A stretch of 64,000 bases of DNA. Source: Corylus avellana. Its lineage: Eukaryota; Streptophyta; Magnoliopsida; Fagales; Betulaceae. The notes beneath the pieces are model-generated. The model was not told where the DNA came from. It saw only the letters and a list, made by a program, of their open reading frames with translations, and did not search any database. The position numbers and the translations under genes were made by a program. This document shows, in pieces, positions 46,657-57,159 of this stretch. How positions within the stretch are numbered: position 1 is the stretch's first letter; each line of letters starts with the position of its first letter. The stretch is taken from NCBI RefSeq assembly GCF_901000735.1, contig NC_081543.1, positions 26,555,515 through 26,619,514 on the forward strand. Direction: 5' to 3'.

Positions 46657-46867
46657 AGTATTAAATACGCTTTTAGACCCCTCAAACGCACACCCAAACA
46701 TGGCATTAAACACACTTTTAGGCCCCTCAAACGCACACTCAAACATGCCATTAATCACCTACAACTATAATAAAAGAAATATAAAGACATAGACTTGGAG
46801 ATACTCATATCTCTACTCGAAAATAAACTATTAACTGAGTTAACTTTACTCTGCGATAAATTATAAA

Positions 46868-47040
46868 TGAGTTATGTTATTTAGTGTTCTCTCACTCTTC
46901 TTCATCCTATTTTTTGAAAATCAACCATTGAATTTGTATAACCCATATAAGTGAAGGTGTGGGTCCTACAAATCTAATGGTTGATTTTCAAAAATGAAAA
47001 ATGAGAGAATGATAGAAAAATACTAAATAACATTTCTCAT
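46868..47040. mobile_element. Hairpin MITE, ~170 bp
   Basis: TATGTTATTTAGT at the left pairs with ACTAAATAACATTT at the right; inner arms are GAAAATCAACCATT and AATGGTTGATTTTC. Both sides carry ATTATAAAT-like flanks. Noncoding. Confidence 0.75.
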
Positions 47041-47104
47041 TATAAATTACAACTTCCCATAAACTAAGGCAATAAAGACCTATTGCCATAAAAAAATGAG
47101 ATAT

Positions 47105-47280
47105 GCTATAGTGCAATAAAATGATCATTTTTGGCTCATAAAAGTTGTAGGTGGCAAGAGGCCATATGCCCATAAGTGGGTAGGACCATAGCAACTACGG
47201 ATGAGGCCTATAACATCTTACCACCTATGACTTTTATGGGAAAAAAATAGTCTTTTTATTGCACTATAAAATTTCTCTAA
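47105..47280. mobile_element. Second hairpin MITE, ~170 bp
   Basis: TATAGTGCAATAAAA and CATAAAAGTTGTAGGTGGCA at the left pair with diverged inverse copies CACCTATGACTTTTATG and TTTTTATTGCACTATA at the right. A separate family from the MITE just upstream. Confidence 0.7.
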
Positions 47281-47367
47281 AAAAAATTGCACTGTAGTGC
47301 TACAAACTCAAACTTTTAATTGAAATAATGATACAAATTTCCTTTTTGCAGGAAATTTCCTCCAACT

Positions 47368-49040
47368 AATTTTTTTGGGGCCATCAAGCGAATGAGAAAA
47401 GAATCCATTGGATGAGTTGGAGCAAGATGGGTTTTTCTAAAAATCAATGAGGTATGGGTTTTCGTGACTTTGCTTGCTTTAACAAAGCTCTTTTGGCAAA
47501 ACAGATTTGGTGCCTTTGGAAAACACCAAACAACTTAATTGCAAGGATAATGAAGGCAAAGTACTACCCGACATGTACAGTTCTTGAAGCGTCTTTAGGC
47601 AACTAGCCTTCCTTTGCATGGCGAAGTATCTAGGGAGCTAGTGATCTTGTTAAAGATGGCTTAGTATGGAGAGTTGGAAATGGCAAAACAGTCCGCATAT
47701 GGAAGGATAGGTGGCTTCCTAGACCTACCACTTACATGGTGCTCTCTCCTCCATCAATACTTGACCCGAATGCGACGGTTAGCCAACTCATTGATGCATA
47801 CACAAACTGGTGGGATTATGCATTATTGGAAAGGTTATTCTCTCAAGAGGAGTCTATCTCTATCCTTTCGGTACCTCTTAGTACCACGGACCAAGACGAT
47901 AAACTTATATGGAGGGGAACGGCAAAAGGGCTCTTTTCGGTAATAAGTGCTTACCACCTGGAAAAAGAGAGAGAAGCGGCTTCTTAGGCGGAGATCTCCT
48001 CTCGGGTCCGTCATAGTGAGTATGGAGATTTATTTGGCGACAAAAAATTACAAGTACGGAGAAACACTTCCTTTCGCGAACCTGTCATGAAATTTTACCT
48101 ACAAAAGCAAATCTCTAGGCCAAGAAAGTGACTATGGACTCTTACTGTCCAGTCTGTGAAAGAGCGGAGGAGACAACATACCATGTGCTATGGCAATGCC
48201 CTGCGGCCAGGAACGTCTGGAGTGTTGGGTGTATTAAATTCCCGAAAAGCTGTCTTGAAGGGCCGTCTTTCCTTCAAGTGGTGGAGGGAATGTTGAAGAG
48301 TTGCGACCAGATGGAATTTGCTCAGTTTGCAAATATTGCTCGTCGCATTTGGCTTTGGCGAAATGAGATGATTCACGGTGGTGATTTTCTACATCCCAAC
48401 ATTTTAATCCAGCAAGCCACAAGGGCAGTGAATCTGTTTCACCTGGTGTGGGATGAGGTGGTACTGCAGGAGTTTGTTTCTGACGCTCCTACCCAATGTA
48501 ATTGGAAAAATCCTCCAATCGGGTGGTTTAAGGCCAACTGGGATGCCGGCGTTAATCAACACTCAGGCCGTGTGGGTCTTGGGGTTGTTATAAGGGATCA
48601 TCAAGGCAAAATGTGGGTGGCAAAAAGTATGACTCGATTGGGTTTTTTGGACCCAACATTAGCCGAAACTATGGTGGTTCGGTTGTGCACTAAGATGGGG
48701 ATGAAGCAGGTCCAACTGGAGGGAGATGCGAAGGTGGTCGTGGATGCTGTGAATTCCCTGCTGCTTGATAAGAGTGCAACGGGACTCCTCACGGAAGATT
48801 TGTGTATAGCTCTATGTTCCTTCTCGTCGTGGGAGCTGGGGTACGTTCGCAGGGAAGGTAATAAAGTGGCTCATATACTTGCAAGTTTGGCTTTGCAAAA
48901 TGAGATGGGCAGGGTGTGGATTTATGAACCCCCGGATTGTATACGTGAGACTTTGCATGCAGAGGTTTTAGCCCTGCAGTGTATGACTTTAAAGTCAATG
49001 AAAAAGCGATTTCTTCAAAATAATAAGTAACAAGTGTCAT
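47368..49040 (+). pseudogene. 5'-truncated L1-type LINE, late RT to RNase H (copy 3)
   Basis: Homology to the full LINE starts with an AATTTTTTTGGGGCCATC counterpart (FWWG-like) and runs through GMGFRDFACFNKALLAKQ (47453 on), with in-frame stops at about 47446 and 47605. It continues as WRVGNGKTVRIWKDRWLP, a zf-RVT-like segment (YCPVCERAEETTYHVLWQCP, from 48140) and an RNase H in the long frame 48128-49030: WDAGVNQHSGRVGLG, AETMV, LEGDAKVVVDAV and NKVAHILA. The RNase H frame is intact for 300 codons although the element is dead upstream. It differs enough from the other two copies to be a separate lineage. Confidence 0.9.
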
Positions 49041-49091
49041 TCAACATCTTTGGGTTTAAAAAAAATTAATGTTTAGGTTCTTAGATTAGTG

Positions 49092-49570
49092 GATTGAAAT
49101 CCCTTATAATTCTCTTTAAATTTTAAATTTTCAAATTTATAAATTTCAGCAGTTCATAAATTTTTGCTTTGCCATTTTCAACATAAATACAAGGCACCAG
49201 CTTTTCTTCAAAAAAAAAAGAAAAAAAAAAGGGAAAATGATCATTTCCATTTTAAATTCCCTCAATTTCTTCCATTTAGTGCATTTTGAAAATGCACTAC
49301 CATCATTAAAACTTTTGGACAACACTACCCTTCAAAATGCACTAAATGAAGGAAATTTAGGAGATTTGAAATGGAGAGGATCATTTTCTCTAAAATAAGC
49401 GATGTTTCAGCATTTAATGACAAAGCTACCATCAAGGAATTTAATAAGTCATGTTTCCTCATTAAATGTTGAAACATAGCTTATTTTAGACGCTTAGATG
49501 AGATGAGAGACTGTGATTTATGAATTTAAAATTTTCAAATTTAAAGAAAATTCTATGGGATCTCAATCCC
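49092..49570. mobile_element. Stacked fold-back repeats
   Basis: Three inverted pairs occur here. Outer: TTTAAATTTTAAATTTTCAA (49109) with its inverse near 49521-49548. Middle: AAAATGATCATTTCCATTTT (49234) with its inverse ending near 49394, including a GTGCATTTTGAA/TTCAAAATGCAC core. Right: TAAAATAAGC and CATTTAATGA (49394-49424) with inverses at 49462-49490. The middle and right ones look like separate MITEs sitting inside the outer pair. Confidence 0.65.
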
Positions 49571-52446
49571 TCGCTGTCCTTGAAATAAATATCTGCATCC
49601 CACACAACTTATTATCATAACACCATGATAATGAAAAAATCCCTTGAAAGTCTCAAGTTTTTAAATCTATATCCTTTCATTAATTAGCTACACTTAAAGT
49701 TCATAAACCCCTTAATAATCTCCTTGTTTAAATTCAAATTTCCACAATGGATATGCTAATGCTTTGCTTTTCTATGCTTGCCAAAAATAAGAAGCCCATA
49801 TTAGATGTGCTTTCAATCCCTTCATCAACGATATTTCTCTTTCAAGAATCCAAATAATCCAATGAAAAAATGCATATAATTAATTTCATTAATTGTTGGT
49901 GCAATCTTAAGGAAAGTATGGTTATTCTTTTCTTATATATATCTAACTACAATTATTCAAAAAAAAAAAAATGACGTGGCAATTTATTCATAATGTAACA
50001 ACACATACACCATTATATCTATAAAATTTAATCTGAACCATAAAATAAACTAATCACGTGATTTTAAAATTTTCATTCAAATTGAGTTAGAGGAAATCAG
50101 TCTATTAAACTCTAAAAAACATATCAATTTAAGTTTAATAGATTAATCAATTTAAAATAAAATAAAATAAAATCCAATAAAAAATGGGATTAAAGACTCC
50201 TATTATAAGCATATGTGCATTAGCAAATTTTTTATAGTTTAATTGCTGGGTTGACAGCTCATGTGAAATCAATCAATTAATTAATTAAGCTAAAAATATG
50301 GTGTGATTTGCTGCAAAACCCAGCCAATATTTGCTACGGCTTTGGCGTTATATGAGACTTTCAGTCAACTCTTATAGACCAGGAATCCTCAATGGTAATT
50401 TTGAATTTGATTTTCCATCAATTGTTCTTGCAAAAGGTCAAGTCAACATAGCAAAAAGTTTACCCATTTCATGGCTTTAATTAATGTAAGGAAATTATAA
50501 TTTTTTTTTAAAGGTGGAAATTAGACATTGTTCATAGCTCGGTCCATCCTTTCGTTTTTGGGTTTCGTTTGGGTTCAGTTTTAGTTAGAATTGAATTTGT
50601 TGGCTCATAATAAAACATAAAAAAAACAAGTTTCTTAATCGCAAAGAATCTAATTGCTATACAATGCTTAATCTCTTGATTTATTCTCCTTAGTCAAGTT
50701 AACCAAACTCCCCCATAGCTTATATAGGAGTTTTTTTACAGTTAAATATTGTCTATAGGGACAAGACCATTACTCTAACCAATTCAATACAATATTTCCA
50801 AGCATTGTCATGTTCAACTTCATTAAAAAAAGTTGAAGTCCACATGTCGTCCAACTAAATACATGAACATTTGAGCAAAAAGGATTGAGAACAATATTCT
50901 TTCCCAGTATGGATAGAAACCATATTTTTATTCAGTTTTGCTAACCTAATAGTGTTAATCAACTTTTATATTAGTTATTAAAAAAAAAAAAATCAAAGAT
51001 CTACGTTAACAATGTAAAATAGTGGTAGGGTAAAAGTGTTGTTTATAATATTACTTTATTCTTTATATGAAGCGGGTATTTGTAATTGGGCTTTCATCGT
51101 AGTCATTATATTTTGAAACAAAATCACAAAAAGTGTCCCATTTAAGAATCCGTTTGAAAAAAATGAAAATTCAAAGTGTAACAAACGAGTGGGTGCGCAC
51201 GATTTCAAATATCAAACTATTTAACTACGTTTCTAAAAATCATGTTTTACAGTTTTTGTCTAATACTTTACTGCGTTTTGAAATTATTATTCTTTCATAT
51301 CACACATTTCGAAACCGCTAAAGCAAACCAACACTTAAAAAAAAGAAATTGCTACTAAATTGATCCTCATTTATAGGTTGTTTTCTAATCCAATGCCAAG
51401 AAGCTTTATGATCCTCTATAAATATATATAGTTGTATAGTTGTATATGAGGTAGCCAGGCAGGCTATGGTTAGTTTAAAAAACCAAAAAGAAAAGGCAGA
51501 CAGGTTTCCAGGTTATGGGCCTCGTTATGAGTAATGAAGACTGTGCTGCATCACTGTGACCTTTTAACAAACACTTTCCAGGTGTGATATGGGGAGCACG
51601 CTTGGAGGGTTGTATTTTGTTTGTGTTTAGAGCAAATAGAATTGAAAAATCTGCTCCTAGGGTTTTTGTTTCTAATGCCCCCACCCACCCCCCCCCTTGG
51701 CCTTTGGAGTTACATCAGAAGATACGTTTTATTTTCTTGTTAGGTTGAATCCGACATGCATCCATGTATTGTCTAATTAGTTGGCTTTGTTGCTCAAAAG
51801 TGGACAAATGTGTAACTGAGTTGATTGGACAAGTTTTGGATGGTGATGGCTGAGACCCTTCAATTCCTTTGGGTCCACTTCACTTGCAAGTCTCTATTCT
51901 AGGGTTGAGATTAAGACGGGTTAATTGCGGGGGTTGCAGGATCTATTTGATTTGATGTCGGGAATAGACAAGTTTTGTAACTCATTTTCTTAAGCTGTTC
52001 AAATTTTTGGGTGTTATTTGGACAGTCTAATAGCGAGAGAGATTCTTATCTATGTTTTTATGCATAAGTAGAAGTTTATAAATTTTAAAAAATGAACATA
52101 TATTAAAAGCATCATGGCTTTTAGGCCCTAGACAGACTTACTGGGATGTGGAGTGGGTCAGGATTTATTTGTTCGATGTTATGAATAGACATGTTTCAGA
52201 ATCCTTTTTTTTTATACTACAGATGACATAAATACAAATGTGGTTTTAAGTGTTTTATGACACTTTTATTGTTGTGCTATTTGTTAACGCTTATTTATTT
52301 ATTTATTTATTCTCTAAAAGCCGATCAAAAAAAAAATCCTTAAAATCACCAACAAATGAGCCCAAAGCTTTTGGTCCCTTTGAGGTTTTAAGTATTACCA
52401 AACGATTAAAAAAATTAAAAAATAAAATAAACAAGTTTTTTTTTTT

Positions 52447-52488
<42 letters not shown>

Positions 52489-53676
52489 ATGCCTTTACAT
52501 ACTTGTGTGGTGTCTACAAAATATGAGGGCAATTGGTGTAGGGGTGGTTGCGGTTTTGTAGTCAACTAAATTTGAAACCCAAAGATCTCTCTCTATTTGT
52601 GAGACAACTGTCGCAATCTAGGGCATTGATATGATGCAGAATCATGAATGTGAAGAGATCAGGGCCATCCATTTTGTGTGTGGTGTCACATGGAAGCATG
52701 TGCTCCTTTAGTCGTACTAAAAGAGTGTTTTGGACTGATGTTGAAAGAGCCAAATCCAGTTTGATTTTAAGTCAACTCAACAGTCCTTTGGTGGATTGAG
52801 ATGTTATCTTTATTACATCAATGATTTCAGGGGTGAATATACTCCAGTATTATCATTCACACCCAATAATTGGTGTGCTTCTTCATCCGCCATGCTCTTT
52901 ATCGCTGATGACGGGTTTTGTTTGATAACGCTTTTTGATTTTTTATTTAAATGAAATTATTAATATATACTCATAGCATAAGATTATTTTTCTTTTATGT
53001 CACACCAGAACAAAAAATAAAAATGCCCTCTAAAAAAATATTAACAAGTGGAGGTATATTGGAGAGAATGAAAATCAATGATAAATTTGTTTTGTACAAA
53101 AAAATAACGAGACCAAGAACAATAACAAATAATAAAAAAAAAAAACAACTAGGACAAGATTTTTCTTCAAACTACTGTGTACATTAAATCTTAAAATACG
53201 TAAAAATATATGCGAGAATCATATACACTAAATACAATGGTTAATTTAATAAATAAAAAGTTTCTCTGATTCCGTCTGGAGAAAAAAATTTGAGCAAGAA
53301 CATCAAAATCTTCTCGGGCAAACTTTTTGCTAAGCTCCCATCCATAAGGGAAAAGAATAAGATGTTAAAGTAAATATGCTTCTTCTTTTTTTCTTCTATT
53401 TCGTTTAAGCAAAGTTTTCTTGAGAAAAGTTCTTTAATTTAACCTATTAAATTGATACTTGTTATTAAAATATGTGATTATTAAATGCATTTTTAATTTT
53501 TACATGTTCTAAAGACACACGTCAGTTTAATACTTTGTCATTATTTTTCCCAATTGGTGCTCTTGATTACTTCAATATCTACTATTCTTTTCATGACATC
53601 CTATAAAAGTTAGTCATATATTAAGTAGTCAAATTATAAAAATGCTCACAGGTGTTAAATCTTAGGGTTCTCTGAC
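49571..53676. other. Intergenic, AT-rich
   Basis: No gene recognised in about 4.1 kb. Notable are a (TA)n microsatellite at 52453-52484, a poly-C tract at 51688-51697, and worn family-B-like stretches near 50088-50160 and 53440-53540. The segment 52500-52900 is less AT-rich but shows no coding pattern I trust. Confidence 0.4.
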
Positions 53677-53679
53677 TTA

Positions 53680-54023
53680 GAGCATTTCTAGCAATAATTA
53701 CTATTTTAGCTGCTCAAAATACACATTTTATTTTTTTTTATCTTAACTACTAGTTTTTCAATATAAACTTCAACAGATTATCGTCATAACTCTCTACTTT
53801 CTTTAAATATTATTTTTTTCAATGTATTTTTTTATTGTGGAAGTTGATAGAGTGGGAGATAGGGGAGAGAAAAATATTAAAAAAAAAAAAAAAAAACTTC
53901 AATGCACTATAGTTCACTATATCAAAATAGACGAAAATAATGTATTTTAAAGTATTTGCTAGATGACTAAAATGACTCATAATAACTAAATATAGATGTA
54001 CGAAGAGTTTGCTAGACATGCTC
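53680..54023. mobile_element. Tourist-like MITE, 344 bp
   Basis: Starts GAGCATTTCTAGCAA and ends with the inverse of GAGCATGTCTAGCAAAC. A TTA lies on both sides (53677-53679, 54024-54026), the standard PIF/Harbinger target. The interior holds poly-T and poly-A tracts and no coding frame. Confidence 0.85.
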
Positions 54024-54026
54024 TTA

Positions 54027-54701
54027 CAATACCTGAAAATTTAGGTATAAAAATACTCATTGAAAAACACTGCTCCCCACTTTTTTCTTTTTTTTTTTTT
54101 TTTTCATGAGTCATCAACAAAAACCTACATTTATTTCTCAAGAGCTTTTAGTATATAAAAAGTTGTGCGAAACAAAAATGAGTTTGTTCAATAATAACCC
54201 TAAACAGCATTTCTCTAAAAATATCTAAAACTACTTTGGTAAGAAGTTGTAAAATGAGACTTTTTTTATAGATAAAAATTATATTTCTTAACGCAGTCTC
54301 AAACAAACTCTAAACTTGTGAAAAGAGTGTATTCAATGAGAGCGACAAAGAATGCAAATTATATATATATTTTTAAAATTTGCATTTATTGGTAATAAAA
54401 GTAGCTTTAAGCCCTAATGGTGGGGCAGTTCTAGGAATTGAATGATAGAACTAAAGTTGCTCTATTACCATGTAATGGCTTTAGGGTCATAGAACATAGA
54501 TTAAAAGGTGAATCATTTAATGTGGTGTGCTTAACCCTACGTGCTTAGCTTAATTAGGCAGTCATGATTATGAAACACCAACCTATTTGTTTTGACTTAA
54601 CACTAAAATAAAACACACAACCTTACTGACATGATGCCAATTATGCATAGATTGTTTGGGATTATGTTTTAATTTTTCCACGTCTTTTTTCATTTCATAA
54701 C
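54027..54701. other. Intergenic with a worn family-A-like piece
   Basis: About 54130-54310 resembles family A in reverse (TTTCTCAAGAGC, CGCAGTCTCAAACAAACTC). Nothing else recognised. Confidence 0.4.
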
Positions 54702-54716
54702 GTATAGCTCATTTTG

Positions 54717-54808
54717 GTCCCAAGAGATAGCTCAATCGGCTGTAAACCACGTCTCATGAAACAGAGATCACTAGTTCGAATTTTCCCTTCCCCTTTCAAA
54801 AAAAAAAC
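54717..54808 (+). mobile_element. tRNA-derived SINE, 92 bp
   Basis: It contains an A-box-like TAGCTCAATCGGC (54728-54740) and a B-box-like AGTTCGAATTT (54773-54783), the internal RNA polymerase III promoter of tRNA-derived SINEs, and ends in a short A tract. Flanks GTATAGCTCATTTTG (54702-54716) and ATATAACTCGTTTTG (54809-54823) match at 12 of 15 and look like an aged target duplication. It is not a working tRNA: no acceptor stem pairs. Confidence 0.75.
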
Positions 54809-54823
54809 ATATAACTCGTTTTG

Positions 54824-55590
54824 ATTCTTAGAACTCACGTTTGATATTTCTAGAGATTAGGAATAAAGTGTAACGACTCACGGAAAACATTAGTTATATT
54901 TCCGCAGTTACTTTAACAGGATTAATCACACTAGAATTAAAGTTTCTTAATATAATTTATAAAGCTCAATCTCATTTAATAAGAAATCGATGACCATACT
55001 CAAATTGAGAAACAAAAAATTACCGTAAAAACGTGTCATCATATGAGCCTATAAAAAATGGAGTTGGTTGAAAGGTCTTAACGCGGGAAAATCTCTTTCT
55101 TACTCATTTGTTCACGTTCACGAGATACAGAAAACAAAAATTTTAACAAACATCGCTTCATTTAGTTATTTTTATCAATTTCATATGTCTTTCATTAGAC
55201 ATAATAAATATTACATCAAAATATCAAACAAAGTATTAGGTTATGTTTAACCTGATTTATAACTTTAATATCACCACTAATTCAACTACATGTAAGTGAA
55301 CCAAAGAATTGAAAAGAAAGAAAGGCAAAACCAAATGGAATCTTTCAAATCACTCACAAGCTTATCATTTCATCAGATGGTGATGAATGATTGTGCACTT
55401 GGAAACTAGAAAAAAAGTACAACATAGTACGACACCCTTGCAAACGACCTTCTTTGTGAAACAAACCTAAAGCTTTTGGTAAAACCTTAAAAACCCAACA
55501 GATACAGTGAATAGAAAAAACCAACAAAAGGGTTCAAAAAATGTGAATCTAAAATGCCTAAAACACAGTGGATTTTCTGGACTTGCACAG
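54824..55590. other. Intergenic, upstream of the TNP gene
   Basis: No element recognised. The proximal part probably holds regulatory sequence for the gene to the right. Confidence 0.4.
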
Positions 55591-55591
55591 T

Positions 55592-57159
55592 AGTATAAAT
55601 GGGTGTGGAGCCTACTGAGCCTAACCCACCATGCCTCTCGTCAGATCCGTCCTTTGGGTCCCAATTCCCTTCCAGACCAAATTCTCAGCCTCTCAGACAC
55701 CGAAAATGATATACACAAAGTTTTACTTGGATTGTCACTTGCAGAAAGTTTTGTTTTTTCAAAAACCTGGTTTGAGGGTCTGAAGCCTAAAGATATTTTC
55801 TTTTTCTTTTTTCTTTTGTGGGTTTCTCTCAAAAAGGTAAAAGCCAGTTTTGCATTCATTTTCAACCAAATCTTTACTCTGTCTAGCCTTTTCCTGTAAA
55901 TGGGTTTTCTCTCAAGTCTACCTGCAAACGGTAAAGACACTTTTCTTCTGCTGCACATTGAGAGCAAGGGCTTTCTCACTGTCAAAACTTTCTCTGTCTG
56001 ATTGAAAGGTCATGGCTTTTGGCTTAAAGCAATACAGTAGTAATATACTTCTGTTTATGTGTCTTTTGGTAATTACGTGTCCTGATAAAGCCAGTTTCTG
56101 TCGCTGCAGGTTGGTTAACTTCATTCTACTGATTGTAGCGAGCGTTCAGAGATTTTGGTTGCTCGAAAAACGAACTTTTTTTGGGCTTCTCATTCATTTC
56201 AAGGAACTGGGTGGTTTGATTTTGAAGCCTAAGGATGGAATCTACCGAGACCATGTCTGTGATTTCAAGCCAAGTAAGTGTTCAGATCTGAATTATCATG
56301 GAAGCGTCATTATATTCTGTTAAATTGAGAAGTCGGTCGTTATTTAAAGCTCCTTTGCACATTCAAGCTTCCCATTAGATCTATAATGCCCTAAAGATTA
56401 TGACTTCATACTCCACCGATGGCCTTATAGGTTTTTTTTTTTGTTTGGTTCAAATCAGTAGGTGGCCCACTTTTGTTCATAGATGGATATTTTGTTCGAC
56501 TTAGGCATATGGATCACAGAATAATGAGTTTGCAAGCGTTATGGCTGCGATTCTTTTGTTTCTACCCGTTATAGTTTTTGAAGTTTTAATTCTCTGATTC
56601 TTTTCTTCCTTTATTTATTATTTTGGGGGGTGGGGGAGGGGTGGAGTTGACCATATATTAGCACATTTAGAGGCTGCCTACTTTTGCTCATACTTGTTTC
56701 AAGCATGTAGATTTTAGAATTTCATTTTTTAACCATGTTGAGAGATATACATCTTTTTCTTCCATTGTTATTGTGCAATTTTCTTACTAGGATATTGATG
56801 GAGTCCCAACTTGTAGAGTTAACCATATAGGTAAATTTTGAGGCTGCCAGTTTTTTCTCATACTTGTTTGTAACTCTATGGTTTAATTTTTCATTTTTTC
56901 CCCTGTGGAGAAATATTACTTTTGTCTCCCATTCCTATTATGCAATTATTTGCTGGGATGAATATGTGAGATTCTAAACTGTTTTAAATGATAATTATGG
57001 AAAGAGTCTTCAATTTTACTATCATTTTATGTTCTTTCTACCGTTTTAGGAAGATGTGTGACTGACTAAAGGCATAATATTCTTTATTTCAGAAGGGCTC
57101 CCCATAACTAGTGCATGGACGAGATTTGATATCTTTGGATAGCAGGAAATTTTGTAAAT
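55592..57159 (+). promoter_or_regulatory. Promoter and spliced 5' leader of the TNP gene
   Basis: A TAGTATAAATGG TATA-like box lies at 55590-55601. A strong donor, CCAA|GTAAGTG, at 56274 and the acceptor TTTATTTCAG ending 57092 outline a leader intron of 819 bp; smaller leader introns upstream of 56110 (a CTGCAG at 56104-56109) are possible. The last leader exon, 57093-57159, carries a short uORF. Confidence 0.5.
57115..57129 (+). promoter_or_regulatory. uORF, four codons
   Basis: ATG GAC GAG ATT TGA ends 30 nt before the main ATG. So short a uORF so close to the start could lower translation of the resistance-like protein; this is inference. Confidence 0.5.

Larger units (their letters stand above)
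42956..46751. mobile_element. MITE family A copy, split by nested insertions
   Basis: The left half (42956-43100) starts GAGCATGGGATTATGTTTGAG and runs to CGCTTTCCAATTTTTTT. The right half resumes at about 45869 with CAATTTTTTTTACCAAACAT, is interrupted again at 45923-46656, and ends with AAACGCACACCCAAACATGG near 46699. A tandem repeat of this right end extends to 46751. Block order is that of the complete copy at 29898-30112. A TAA precedes the left end. Confidence 0.7.

Noticed and set aside
52562..52753. Possible miR172-like site around GATATGATGCAGAATCATG
   Set aside because: Order and content of the bases do not match the mature miRNA or its target, and no hairpin surrounds it.
54717..54808. 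A functional tRNA gene
   Set aside because: A- and B-box-like motifs are present but no acceptor stem pairs, and the A tract plus flanking duplication fit a SINE better.
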